32,505 bases of DNA from Candidatus Hydrogenedens terephthalaticus JGI OTU-1 (GCA_000493945.1 AWNW01000030.1:3871-36375), one strand, 5' to 3'; counted from the first letter of the stretch, positions 1-8,153 are shown. Program-made: numbers and translations. The notes: generated from the sequence alone by a model not told the origin.

Positions 1-437
1 GATTATCCAAACGGACGACGGAAATAAAAATACAATTTCGTGAAGTGCCGGGAAATATATTCACAGAAACTGCACCACAATTAACCCCCAATGAATTGTT
101 AATTCAAGTTCAACCCAATGCAATGATAGCCTTAAAAATTGTAAACAAAATCCCCGGTTTATCACTTGTGCTGGGGGAATCCAATCTTGATTTATCCTAC
201 GAATCTGCTTTTGAAACTCGTGTTCCCGATGCGTATGAATTGCTATTATTAGATGTAATACGCGGAGATAAGAGTTTATTTATCCGTTCAGATGAATTAG
301 AAGCGGCATGGGATATATTCAGTCCTGTTTTATTAGAATTAGAAAAAAAGAGAATTCAGCCTGTTATATACCCCTTTGGTTCCGAAGGTCCCTATACAGC
401 CGATTTGTTAGCAAGTAAATATGGAACTGCATGGTAA
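1..437 (+). CDS. zwf: Glucose-6-phosphate 1-dehydrogenase, C-terminal part (5' truncated by window edge)
   Basis: The reading frame is open from the left edge (codons begin at position 3), so this is the last ~144 residues of a longer protein. Zwf oxidises glucose 6-phosphate to 6-phosphogluconolactone with NADP+ in the cytoplasm, the entry to the oxidative pentose phosphate pathway. The fragment shows the typical C-terminal pattern: RTTEIKIQFREVP just before the GTG at 45, then NELLIQVQP, DAYELLLLDVIRGD, DELEAAWDIFSP, and a final GSEGPYTADLLASKYGTAW that resembles the family's usual GSxGPxxADxLxxxxGxxW ending. The GTG at 45 is internal and is not the true start. The next gene starts 21 bases downstream on the same strand, so the two are probably co-transcribed. 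Family identification is confident; the catalytic N-terminal half lies outside the window. Confidence 0.93.
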   Translation, partial: LSKRTTEIKIQFREVPGNIFTETAPQLTPNELLIQVQPNAMIALKIVNKIPGLSLVLGESNLDLSYESAFETRVPDAYELLLLDVIRGDKSLFIRSDELEAAWDIFSPVLLELEKKRIQPVIYPFGSEGPYTADLLASKYGTAW

Positions 438-458
438 ATAAAAGAAGGAGAACGAATC

Positions 459-1433
459 ATGAGAATTAAATATCAAAATCTAACCAAAACTTATTTGACC
501 TTTTTAGTAATAATTTTTCTTGCTACTTTGAATGTTTCATGTGGAAAAACTGCAGATAACAAAGATGTAGAAAAAAAAGTAAAGAAACCGCGTATCGCAT
601 TAATTATGAAATCCCTTGCAAATGAATTTTTTAAAACCATGGAGGAAGGAGCCCGAAAACACCATCAAAATAATTCATCAGAATACGATTTAATTGTTGA
701 AGGGATTAAAGATGAATTAGACATTAACCGTCAGGTGCAACTTGTAGAGACTATGATAGGGCAAAAAGTAGATGCTATTGTCATTGCACCGGCAGATTCC
801 AAAGCATTAGTTCCTGTATGTAAAAGGGCAATGAAACAAGGGATAATCGTAATTAATATAGATAACCGCCTTGATGCAGAGGTGCTTCAACAAAACGAAA
901 TCAAAATTCCTTTTGTAGGACCTGATAATCGTAAAGGAGCCAGAGAAGTTGGACTTTATCTTGCAAAGCGGTTACAAACGGGAGACCAGGTTGCAATAAT
1001 TAATGGCGTCCCAACAGCATATAATGCTATTCAAAGAAGATTGGGTTTCTTAGATGCGATTAAAGAGAATGGATTAAACCTTGTCGCAGATGAAAATGGA
1101 GATTGGGAAATGTCAAAGGCAAATAAAGTTGTTTCTGCATTAATGACCGAAAAACCAGAAATAAAGGGTATCTTTTGTGCTAATGATAGTATGGCATTAG
1201 GAGCCATTTCTGCATTAAAAGCAGGGAATTTTATGGATAAAGTAAAAGTCGTAGGATTTGATAATATTTCTGCTGCAAATGAATTGGTAGAAAAAGGCGA
1301 ACTTTTAGCTACGGCTGACCAACATGCAGACCAATTGGCTGTTTTTGGGATTGAATATGCGTTAGAATGCTTGAAAACAGGAACTGTGCCTGAGGATAAA
1401 GAAACCCCTGTAGATTTAATTGTAAAAAAATAG
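459..1433 (+). CDS. Sugar ABC transporter substrate-binding lipoprotein (RbsB-like)
   Basis: This is a 324-residue periplasmic binding protein of the ribose/galactose type (Peripla_BP_4 family). It should capture a sugar and deliver it to the membrane permease encoded just downstream. The N-terminus has a basic start, a hydrophobic stretch at residues 12-26 and a Cys at position 28 (LNVSC), so it is probably a lipoprotein, although Asn at -3 is not an ideal lipobox. The two-lobe fold is indicated by the early IALIMKSLANEFFKTMEEG segment, VDAIVIAPADSKAL, GIFCANDSMALGAISAL and VVGFDNISAANELVEKG, all typical of this family. The start has a good ribosome site (AAGGAG, about 10 bases upstream). 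The gene follows zwf by 21 bases and precedes the permease by 9. The sugar cannot be read from sequence; proximity to zwf suggests a hexose or pentose, which is inference. Confidence 0.9.
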   Translation: MRIKYQNLTKTYLTFLVIIFLATLNVSCGKTADNKDVEKKVKKPRIALIMKSLANEFFKTMEEGARKHHQNNSSEYDLIVEGIKDELDINRQVQLVETMIGQKVDAIVIAPADSKALVPVCKRAMKQGIIVINIDNRLDAEVLQQNEIKIPFVGPDNRKGAREVGLYLAKRLQTGDQVAIINGVPTAYNAIQRRLGFLDAIKENGLNLVADENGDWEMSKANKVVSALMTEKPEIKGIFCANDSMALGAISALKAGNFMDKVKVVGFDNISAANELVEKGELLATADQHADQLAVFGIEYALECLKTGTVPEDKETPVDLIVKK

Positions 1434-1442
1434 GCTCTTCTT

Positions 1443-2399
1443 ATGAAAACGAATGTAATAAATTTTTTAAAAGAACAAGTAGGATTAATTGTTGCCCTTT
1501 TATTTTTAATTGTCTTTTTTAGTGTCAAATCTCAATATTTTTTTACTTATTCCACATTCGTTACAATTGTTAACCAAATTCCGCATATATTACTTTTAGC
1601 AACAGGTATGTCGGTTGTTCTGATTGTAGGGGGGATTGATTTATCTGTAGGTTCCGTTTTAGGTTTATCGGGTGCTGTATTAGGTATTTTATTGACCAAA
1701 GACTATTCACTTGCTACCGCGATTTTTGCATGTTTCATCATAGGGATACTCTGTGGACTAACAAATGGGTTTATCGTTACTCAATGGCGTATTCCGGCTT
1801 TTATAGTCACATTAGGTATGCTGGAGGCAGGAAGAGGCTTGACCTATCTTTTTACCAACTCAATCACACAATATTTAGGTTCTAAACTGGATATGATTGC
1901 AGAACCCAATATAATGGGCATCCGGTTCCCTTTATTATTAGCAGTAGTTGTTGTCTTATTTGTTCATTTTCTAATGATTTATACCCCGTGGGGAAGACAT
2001 TGTTTCGCAATAGGAGCCAAAGAAGAAACTGCACATTTATCGGGTATAAATGTAAGAAAAGTTTTATTGAGCGTATATATCCTGTCTGGTTTTCTGGCTT
2101 CTCTTGCGGGTTTACTGCATTGTGCAAGACTAAGTTCATCTGACCCGAATGCAGGCATTGGTTATGAATTATCTGCAATTGCTGCGGCTGTAATTGGGGG
2201 AAATAGTCTTAGTGGTGGAAAAGGCTCAGTGATTGGGACTATGTTAGGTGTTGTTATTATTGCTACATTGGAAGTGGGACTTGTGCAAATAAGCGTTCCC
2301 GAACCGTGGAAAAGAGTTATTACAGGAATGGTTATTATTCTGGCAGTTATCATTGATACTTATCGAGGAAGGATAAAACTATTTCGTAAGGAAGCTTAA
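1443..2399 (+). CDS. Sugar ABC transporter permease (RbsC-like, BPD_transp_2)
   Basis: This is a 318-residue inner-membrane permease of the ribose/xylose/galactose importer family, the usual length. It has eight or more hydrophobic segments. The diagnostic stretch VLIVGGIDLSVGSVLGLSGA lies near residues 60-79, and the cytoplasmic-loop signature IGGNSLSGGKGSVIGTMLG lies near 256-274. It should form the channel for the sugar delivered by the upstream binding lipoprotein (9-base gap). The two-ATPase-domain RbsA-type subunit normally sits between binding protein and permease, or directly beside them. It is not here and not anywhere in this window, so it must be further upstream or shared from another locus. 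The next gene, a ThiF-like protein, begins 8 bases after the stop, which suggests co-transcription. Confidence 0.92.
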   Translation: MKTNVINFLKEQVGLIVALLFLIVFFSVKSQYFFTYSTFVTIVNQIPHILLLATGMSVVLIVGGIDLSVGSVLGLSGAVLGILLTKDYSLATAIFACFIIGILCGLTNGFIVTQWRIPAFIVTLGMLEAGRGLTYLFTNSITQYLGSKLDMIAEPNIMGIRFPLLLAVVVVLFVHFLMIYTPWGRHCFAIGAKEETAHLSGINVRKVLLSVYILSGFLASLAGLLHCARLSSSDPNAGIGYELSAIAAAVIGGNSLSGGKGSVIGTMLGVVIIATLEVGLVQISVPEPWKRVITGMVIILAVIIDTYRGRIKLFRKEA

Positions 2400-2407
2400 T
2401 CGCGAAA

Positions 2408-3229
2408 ATGATATATATTTTTGTTAATGAAAGAGAGTATGAAGTCATAGAGGGAACAACATTACGAGAAATCAAGGAAGTGCACAAACCGGATGCGGAC
2501 ATAATAATATGGAACGGTTTCCCTGTAAATGATGAAAGCAATTTAACAAAAGAAGTAAAAGATAAAGACCATATAGTTTTTATTAAACGGGGAGAAATTC
2601 CTTCTAATGATGAATTAGAATATTTAATGGTAGCACGACATAGTCCGGGAGTTCATGAAAAAGTAAAAAAAAGTATTATTGGAATAGCAGGTTTAGGTGG
2701 TTTGGGTTCTACTGTAGCAATTGCTCTGGCTCGTATTGGTATAGGGGAATTAGTATTAGTAGATTTTGATATAGTCGAACCAAGTAATTTAAATAGGCAG
2801 CAATATTTTATAGAACATATAGGAATGTATAAAACAGATGCTATGAAAACAATCATTCAAAAAATCAATCCCTATGTAAAGATAAAAACTTATAGGGAAA
2901 AAATAAATCCAGATAATGTAGGGGTATTATTTAAGGATGTCCATATACTTGTTGAGGCTTTCGACACTGCAGAAGGAAAACGGATGTTAATTGAAAATTT
3001 TCACAAGTATTTTCCAGATAAGCCTATTGTAAGTGCATCGGGATTGGCAGGTTATTTTTCTTCAAATTCACTAAAAGTAAGAAAGGTAACTTCATATTTA
3101 TATATCATTGGGGATGAAGAAAATTCCGCAGGACCTGGAGTTGGATTAATGTCACCACGAGTTGGTATTGCAGGAAACCTACAAGCAAATACAGTTTTGC
3201 GTATAATCATGGGTGAACAAACACCCTGA
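2408..3229 (+). CDS. thiF: ThiF-family adenylyltransferase with N-terminal ThiS-like ubiquitin domain
   Basis: The 273-residue protein has two parts. Residues 1 to about 62 look like a ThiS/ubiquitin-like beta-grasp domain, but without the C-terminal Gly-Gly tail of a sulfur carrier. Residues from about 70 to the end form an E1-like Rossmann domain with the ATP motif GLGGLGS (95-101), acidic DFD (119-121) and SNLNRQQ (126-132) carrying the conserved Asn/Arg of ThiF/MoeB/E1 enzymes. It matches the 'sulfur carrier protein ThiS adenylyltransferase, family 2' type, which would activate ThiS by adenylation for thiamine thiazole synthesis. The whole protein contains no cysteine, so it has neither the CxxC zinc site nor a thioester/persulfide cysteine. 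No other thiamine gene is nearby. The start follows the permease stop by 8 bases with no clear Shine-Dalgarno, and the next gene overlaps or abuts the end. Family is fairly sure; substrate is inferred. Confidence 0.8.
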   Translation: MIYIFVNEREYEVIEGTTLREIKEVHKPDADIIIWNGFPVNDESNLTKEVKDKDHIVFIKRGEIPSNDELEYLMVARHSPGVHEKVKKSIIGIAGLGGLGSTVAIALARIGIGELVLVDFDIVEPSNLNRQQYFIEHIGMYKTDAMKTIIQKINPYVKIKTYREKINPDNVGVLFKDVHILVEAFDTAEGKRMLIENFHKYFPDKPIVSASGLAGYFSSNSLKVRKVTSYLYIIGDEENSAGPGVGLMSPRVGIAGNLQANTVLRIIMGEQTP

Positions 3230-3260
3230 TGACAAAAAAGAAGTTAAGGAAAACAGTAAT

Positions 3261-4739
3261 ATGAAAACACCCCATATCATAATCATAGGTGCAGGACCGG
3301 GAGGATTAACTGCAGGGATGATACTTGCCAGTAAAGGTTTTAAGGTAACCATATATGAAAAAGACGATTTAATCGGAGGACGAAATAAATGCCTGACTCT
3401 GGGAGATTATAAGTTCGATTTGGGTCCAACTTTTCTAATGATGAGATATATATTGGAACAAGTTTTTCAATTAGCAGGAAAAAATGTTTACGATTATTTA
3501 AAAATCATCCGTTTAGACCCAATGTATCGCTTATCATTTAAAGATTTTCATCTGGATGTCACAGATAAACATGATGAAATGGCTCAGAGAATTGAGAAAA
3601 TTTTTCCAGGTGCGAAAAAAGGATTTGAAAATTTTATGAAGAGGGAAGATATACGGTTTAGATATATGGAAAAATGTTTACAGAAACCGTATCTTTCTGC
3701 TTTTAATATGGTAGGAAAAGATTTAATTATGGCTCTTCCTCATCTGGCAATAGGAAGAACCGTTAATGATGTTCTTACTGATTATTTTAAGGATGAAAAT
3801 TTACGAATCTGCTTCTGTTTTCAAAGCAAATATTTAGGGATGTCTCCATGGGAATGCCCAGGGGCATTTGCTATGATTGCTTTTGTAGAGCATAATTTTG
3901 GTATAGACCATGTTCAGGGAGGTTTGTCCGAAATCTCATGTGCTATGGCAAAGGTTTTTCAAGAGTTAGGAGGAAAAATATATACAAATGCAAAAGTTAA
4001 ACGAATAGAAGTTAAAAACCAAACCGCTACAGGCATAGTTTTAGAAGATGGAACTAAAATAGAAGGAGATGAAATTATTATAAATGCAGATTTCGCTTAT
4101 GCTATGAGCACTCTATTTGAACCGGGTATATTAAGAAAATATTCTATAGAAAATCTCCGAAAGAAAAAATACTCCTGTTCGACCTTTATGTTATATCTCG
4201 GATTAGATAAATTATATGATGAAGTCCATCACACTATACATTTTGCAGAAGATTATCATAAGAATACAGATGAAATATCTAATAAAAAGATACTTTCAGA
4301 AGATTTTTCGTTTTATATCCGTAATGCAAGTATAACTGACCCATCATTAGCACCTAATGGACATTCTGCTGTATATGTACTGGTTCCCGTTCCCAATAAT
4401 ACCTCTGGAATTAATTGGGATAATATTAAAAGTGACTATCGGAATAAAGTTGTAAAAGAGATTAAAGAACGGACTTCAATGAAAGATATAGAAAAGCATA
4501 TAAAAGAAGAATACTGTATAACGCCGTCAGAATGGGAAAATATGGGGATATTCAATGGGGCTACTTTTAATTTAGCACATAATTTAATGCAAATGTTATA
4601 TTTTCGACCACACAATAAGTTTGAAGAAATAGAACATTGTTATTTAGTTGGCGGAGGAACACATCCAGGAAGTGGTTTACCCACTATATATGAATCAGGA
4701 AGAATAACTTCGGAATTAATAATAAAAAATATGGATTGA
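3261..4739 (+). CDS. CrtI/phytoene-desaturase-like FAD-dependent oxidoreductase
   Basis: This is a 492-residue flavoprotein of the CrtI/CrtN/retinol-saturase superfamily. The FAD-binding Rossmann motif GAGPGG is at residues 10-15, with the acidic residue at the end of strand 2 (YEK, E33) and GGR at 39-41. The C-terminal flavin-contact motif GGGTHPGSG is at about 464-472, with the family's usual YESGR...TSE ending. The middle part (SPWECPGAFAMIAFVEHNFG followed by QGGLSEI) also follows the phytoene desaturase pattern. The enzyme should oxidise or desaturate a lipid-like isoprenoid, but no phytoene synthase or other carotenoid gene is present, so the substrate is unknown. An in-frame GTG at 3213 overlaps thiF by 17 bases. 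I prefer the ATG at 3261, which has AAGGA 10 bases upstream and places the Rossmann motif at the usual distance from the start. Confidence 0.85.
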   Translation: MKTPHIIIIGAGPGGLTAGMILASKGFKVTIYEKDDLIGGRNKCLTLGDYKFDLGPTFLMMRYILEQVFQLAGKNVYDYLKIIRLDPMYRLSFKDFHLDVTDKHDEMAQRIEKIFPGAKKGFENFMKREDIRFRYMEKCLQKPYLSAFNMVGKDLIMALPHLAIGRTVNDVLTDYFKDENLRICFCFQSKYLGMSPWECPGAFAMIAFVEHNFGIDHVQGGLSEISCAMAKVFQELGGKIYTNAKVKRIEVKNQTATGIVLEDGTKIEGDEIIINADFAYAMSTLFEPGILRKYSIENLRKKKYSCSTFMLYLGLDKLYDEVHHTIHFAEDYHKNTDEISNKKILSEDFSFYIRNASITDPSLAPNGHSAVYVLVPVPNNTSGINWDNIKSDYRNKVVKEIKERTSMKDIEKHIKEEYCITPSEWENMGIFNGATFNLAHNLMQMLYFRPHNKFEEIEHCYLVGGGTHPGSGLPTIYESGRITSELIIKNMD

Positions 4740-4775
4740 CATAGTAAAATAATTATTTGGTTTTATAATAAAAAA

Positions 4776-4803
4776 TTGACTAAAATAATAAATAGACTAA
4801 AAT
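4776..4803 (+). promoter_or_regulatory. Predicted sigma70-type promoter for the small orphan gene
   Basis: TTGACT at 4776-4781 and TAAAAT at 4798-4803 are separated by 16 bases, each 5/6 to the -35/-10 consensus. Transcription would begin near 4810, 15 bases before the ATG at 4825. The background is very AT-rich, so chance matches are likely. Confidence 0.4.
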
Positions 4804-4824
4804 TACATTGTGTGGAAATTGTAT

Positions 4825-5064
4825 ATGTCGGATACTTTAACAAATAACCCTCAGGAAAAAGCGATTTTCTTTAACAAAATTATTCAATATATTTATAAAG
4901 ATGGGATTCACAACATCCCTGATAAGTATAAAAAGTCTCTTTTAGAACCTTTAAGCCAGCAGATGATTTTAGAAAAAAGATATGACCTTGCTATTGACTT
5001 ATTAAAAAATTGCGGTGAACATCAAAAAGCAGAAATGTTACTAAAACAATTAACAAGAAAATAA
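4825..5064 (+). CDS. Small helical protein of unknown function
   Basis: I do not recognise this 79-residue protein. It has no signal peptide or membrane segment. It is mostly predicted helix, and the second half (YDLAIDLLKNCGEHQKAEMLLKQL) has the periodicity of a TPR-like helical hairpin: small and hydrophobic residues at regular positions and an AxxLL pattern. It follows the CrtI-like gene by 85 AT-rich bases that contain a plausible promoter, so it is probably transcribed separately. It converges on the DUF4129 gene. A GTG at 4810 would add five residues, but it lies at the predicted transcription start, so the ATG at 4825 is preferred. Reality as a gene is supported by its isolated position, natural amino-acid composition and lack of a competing frame; no function can be assigned. 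Confidence 0.6.
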   Translation: MSDTLTNNPQEKAIFFNKIIQYIYKDGIHNIPDKYKKSLLEPLSQQMILEKRYDLAIDLLKNCGEHQKAEMLLKQLTRK

Positions 5065-5080
5065 AAGTTGCGGAAACTTT
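5064..5080. terminator. Possible weak bidirectional hairpin between convergent genes
   Basis: AAAGTT (5064-5069) and AACTTT (5075-5080) form a 6-bp stem with a GCGGA loop in the 18-base gap between the convergent small orphan and DUF4129 genes. The stem is AT-rich. A short T-rich run follows only on the minus-strand reading, so terminator function is uncertain. Confidence 0.25.
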
Positions 5081-5082
5081 CC

Positions 5083-6819
5083 TTAATAAACAACCCTGTT
5101 TCTCACTCGGTTATATGAAATCCAGAACTTGCGCAAACGGTCAAGAATCTTTTCATCAAAAACTATCGGCGAAAAAGCGGCTATTTGATACAAATAAGTA
5201 ATCTCTTCTATCTCTTCGCGTAATACTTCTAAACTTTGTGGTAAATTTTGTAAAAATTCTAATGGTGTTTCGGTATGTTTTTTGGGAACACCTAAATCTT
5301 CTGCCAATGCACAGAGTGCTAAATAGGCATATTCAATATGATCATTGGGGTTAAATTTTTTGCTCATTTCGGGATGGGATAATGAGTTGACAAATTTAAC
5401 GGATTTGGATTTACTAACCGATACTCTTTTCCTGATTTTTAATTGCTTCGGTCTTCGTTCAATAAATCTTTTTAACCATTGAAATCCAACTTTACCTTTT
5501 TGCACAGATATCCGCAACCATTCTACAAACATTCTTTTAACTGCTTGAAATAGAACCCACATACTCACAAGAATAAGAATTGCGACTATAATATACCCCA
5601 ATTTTTGAAGTATCATCTGTTGTTGCCAAATTTCCGTCGGAGTTGCTACAACAGGACTTAATTTAAAACTACTCCCACGAACCCATGGGTCTGCTTGATG
5701 TTCTGCGACATAAAAAGGTTTGGGCAATGCAGGTAATGGGAGATAGGCAGAAGCTACCATAGCAATAATAATTATTGACAATCCTGAAATAACCCATGTA
5801 ATACCTAACAAAGAAGGGACAGAAACTCTTCGCACTTTATAATATTCCCTAAGTCCTCCAAGACTTGTCATGACAAGGAGCAATAAAGCAGAAAAGACAT
5901 ACAACACGAGATAGAACCATCCTGCGTTGATTATTTCCTGACCTCCATTCACAAGAATACGAAGTCCTAAAGAGAAAATTGCCATAACAGGTATACTAAA
6001 AAACAATATTGATATACCTGCGGGAATTTTGGAAAGGCGGTCTCCAAATCCCATAATATTGTATGTAATATCTTTCACTGAGGGCTCTTTAAAAGTTAGT
6101 TGTGTGGGGTCAACCGCTTCTAATTCGTAAAACAAATCGGGTCCTGTTGTTTTAGATTTTTTTTGGGATTTTTGTTCTTTACTTTTTTCAAATGCCTTAC
6201 TCAGACTGGTGGTTATACCAATTTCTCCTGCACTTATATTCTCATCAATACAACATTCATAAGTTATCCTATTCGTAAGCCACCACAAAAATATTACAAC
6301 GCCCATATTTGACAGGAAAGCCATAAAATTATTTCCCGTAACAAGATTATATATAAAGGAACCTGTTCCGTAAGCAGAGGTACTGACGACAACATAAAAA
6401 CTTATTGTTATGCCCAAAGCAAAACCGTAAATAACCCCATCTTCTACACTTTCCGTTGCAAAAATCCTGTTTACAGCTACAACACCCAGAATAAAACAAA
6501 AAACAACGAACCTTAAATTGCTATCATTCACCGCTGTATATATATATCGAACATCTAACAGAAAAAAGACAATAGACCATAGTAATACTAAAATGAGAAA
6601 GGGATTAATAAAACTAAGAAGTGTATCGGTAAGTGTCCAATTTGCTTGAAAATCCATACCCCCAATTTTTTTATTTCTTGTTAGATTTATATCTAAAAAA
6701 TCTTCACGGACAGGAATTCGAGGTGGTGGCGTTTCTTCATTTGCTATTTTAGAAGAAGGTTTTTCTTCCTTTTCACTCCACGATAAACTGCCATCTTCCA
6801 TCCATTCTGGAATTCTCAT
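5083..6819 (-). CDS. Polytopic membrane protein with C-terminal DUF4129 domain
   Basis: The 578-residue protein has a hydrophilic N-terminus of about 65 residues and roughly eight membrane segments (about 69-89, 102-118, 128-148, 166-183, 268-290, 300-320, 336-358 and 406-426). The cytoplasmic tail ends in a DUF4129-like domain (about 492-572) with the typical YAYLALCALAEDLG, a Thr-Glu-Thr-Pro motif (TETPLEFL, 516-523) and a final helical YLYQIAAFSP segment. DUF4129 domains usually sit at the end of transglutaminase-like membrane proteins (TgpA type) encoded with MoxR and DUF58 proteins. Here the transglutaminase core is absent. The gene starts 2 bases after the stop of the upstream DUF58 gene, so the pair is almost certainly co-translated and probably interacts at the membrane. 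Function is unknown; a role in envelope maintenance is inferred from the family's usual context. Confidence 0.8.
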   Translation of the reverse strand: MRIPEWMEDGSLSWSEKEEKPSSKIANEETPPPRIPVREDFLDINLTRNKKIGGMDFQANWTLTDTLLSFINPFLILVLLWSIVFFLLDVRYIYTAVNDSNLRFVVFCFILGVVAVNRIFATESVEDGVIYGFALGITISFYVVVSTSAYGTGSFIYNLVTGNNFMAFLSNMGVVIFLWWLTNRITYECCIDENISAGEIGITTSLSKAFEKSKEQKSQKKSKTTGPDLFYELEAVDPTQLTFKEPSVKDITYNIMGFGDRLSKIPAGISILFFSIPVMAIFSLGLRILVNGGQEIINAGWFYLVLYVFSALLLLVMTSLGGLREYYKVRRVSVPSLLGITWVISGLSIIIIAMVASAYLPLPALPKPFYVAEHQADPWVRGSSFKLSPVVATPTEIWQQQMILQKLGYIIVAILILVSMWVLFQAVKRMFVEWLRISVQKGKVGFQWLKRFIERRPKQLKIRKRVSVSKSKSVKFVNSLSHPEMSKKFNPNDHIEYAYLALCALAEDLGVPKKHTETPLEFLQNLPQSLEVLREEIEEITYLYQIAAFSPIVFDEKILDRLRKFWISYNRVRNRVVY

Positions 6820-6821
6820 TA

Positions 6822-8132
6822 TCAGACTCCAATCTTTTGAGGTTCTATATAAAACAAATCCTGTTCATGCTGTATATGAAAAACAAAAATCCCTAATTTC
6901 CCTAATTTAATAACTGCTTCTTGATAGGCATTGTCATCCTTAATAATGAAAACATTAACAATAAATCCTCTTGCTTTCATATTTTCAATTACCGAAGCAA
7001 GGTCATCTGAAACTTGAGGAACTATTAAAACAAGAGCGTTATCTCTTGGAATATGAGGTGCTGTTATCTGTAAGAGATAAGTCATATTTACCTCTTTATT
7101 TGGAACAATTCTCGCAAGATTTTCCAATATTTTCTGTAATTGAACAGGAGACCTTTTGGTAGGAACCATAAGGGGGCTTATACGCTCGGGTTGTGTTTCC
7201 TGAACCAATTTAGTAATCAGATCGTCACGCGCAAGAGATGTTTCGGAGTCTCTTTGATATTTTGCCGTATCACTTGCATCCAGTCCATTGGTAACCAAAC
7301 CCACAGGTTCACCAGAAAGGTAAAGAAGATAGGCAATAGAGGCTGTTGTTGTTATAGCCAATTCCATTCGTTCTTCTCGCGTCTGCGGTAGGTAGTTGTC
7401 TTCAAACATATCTATAGCAAGAGTGGCTCCTAATACCGTTGCTGGTTCATAGGTCTTTACCTGTAATTTATTTGCTTTAGCGGAGATTTTCCAATGAATT
7501 GATTTTATGGGGTCTCCTGGAACATATTCCCGTATTGCATAAATTCGTGTTGGGTCTTCATAAATTTTATGGGATACTCTTACAGGTCCATGAGGTCTTC
7601 TCGTAGATACCTGAAAACTTTTTATATATACCACAGAGGGTAAAACCGTAATATACTCTTGCTTATCATCTGTTCGGAAACGTCTTTGCAATCCAAAGAA
7701 ATCCCCCGTTTCTAACATCAACGGACCAATCTTATGATACCCTCTTCTGGGAAATCGCAACTTGTAAGAAATAGTAACCATTTCGTCGGGCATGAGCATT
7801 AAAAATTGAGCATTTGAACCTATACATTCACTTCCCGAAGGAATTATATCCTCAATATATAACCATGGGATAGGCAACCAGAATTTGTTATGCACAAAAA
7901 CAGTTACTTCTACTTCCTGCCCTTCATTGATGATTAAAGGTCCGACAAAACGATTACACTCTACAACTTTTAACCATAACCTGTTTAGAAAATCGGAAAT
8001 TACAAAAACAATCAAAAAAACATAAATAGCATAAACCAGATATATACTCTGGAATAAAAAGCCTAAGAATAGGATAAATGCAAGTAAAATTATCCAGAAT
8101 AGTTTTGATAAAATATAATTTCGTTTATCCAT
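6822..8132 (-). CDS. DUF58 domain-containing membrane protein
   Basis: This 436-residue protein has two N-terminal membrane segments (about 10-28 and 30-48), a beta-rich extracytoplasmic or linker region, and then the DUF58 core REYVPGDPIKSIHWKISAK at 201-219 followed by LQVKTYEP. DUF58 proteins resemble VWA domains and work with MoxR AAA+ ATPases. In the VWA-like part the first metal-site motif DxSxS is replaced by DMFED (about residues 236-240), so metal binding in the usual way is doubtful. It is the long, membrane-anchored type, unlike the shorter soluble DUF58 protein at 30543-31424 in the Bat operon. It heads a two-gene unit with the DUF4129 protein. No MoxR gene is next to it; the one at 31442-32428 could serve it, which is speculative. 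The start has no clear Shine-Dalgarno. Confidence 0.87.
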   Translation of the reverse strand: MDKRNYILSKLFWIILLAFILFLGFLFQSIYLVYAIYVFLIVFVISDFLNRLWLKVVECNRFVGPLIINEGQEVEVTVFVHNKFWLPIPWLYIEDIIPSGSECIGSNAQFLMLMPDEMVTISYKLRFPRRGYHKIGPLMLETGDFFGLQRRFRTDDKQEYITVLPSVVYIKSFQVSTRRPHGPVRVSHKIYEDPTRIYAIREYVPGDPIKSIHWKISAKANKLQVKTYEPATVLGATLAIDMFEDNYLPQTREERMELAITTTASIAYLLYLSGEPVGLVTNGLDASDTAKYQRDSETSLARDDLITKLVQETQPERISPLMVPTKRSPVQLQKILENLARIVPNKEVNMTYLLQITAPHIPRDNALVLIVPQVSDDLASVIENMKARGFIVNVFIIKDDNAYQEAVIKLGKLGIFVFHIQHEQDLFYIEPQKIGV

Positions 8133-8153
8133 TTATTTTCATTCACATTTTTT

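Noticed and set aside
1031..1528. 165-residue minus-strand open frame
   Set aside because: It lies opposite the binding-protein and permease genes, which have clear family motifs. The minus-strand frame has no recognisable domain or ribosome site and is a shadow frame.
3261..4739. Carotenoid biosynthesis cluster
   Set aside because: Only one CrtI-like gene is present, with no synthase, cyclase or ketolase nearby. Calling it phytoene desaturase outright would overstate the evidence.
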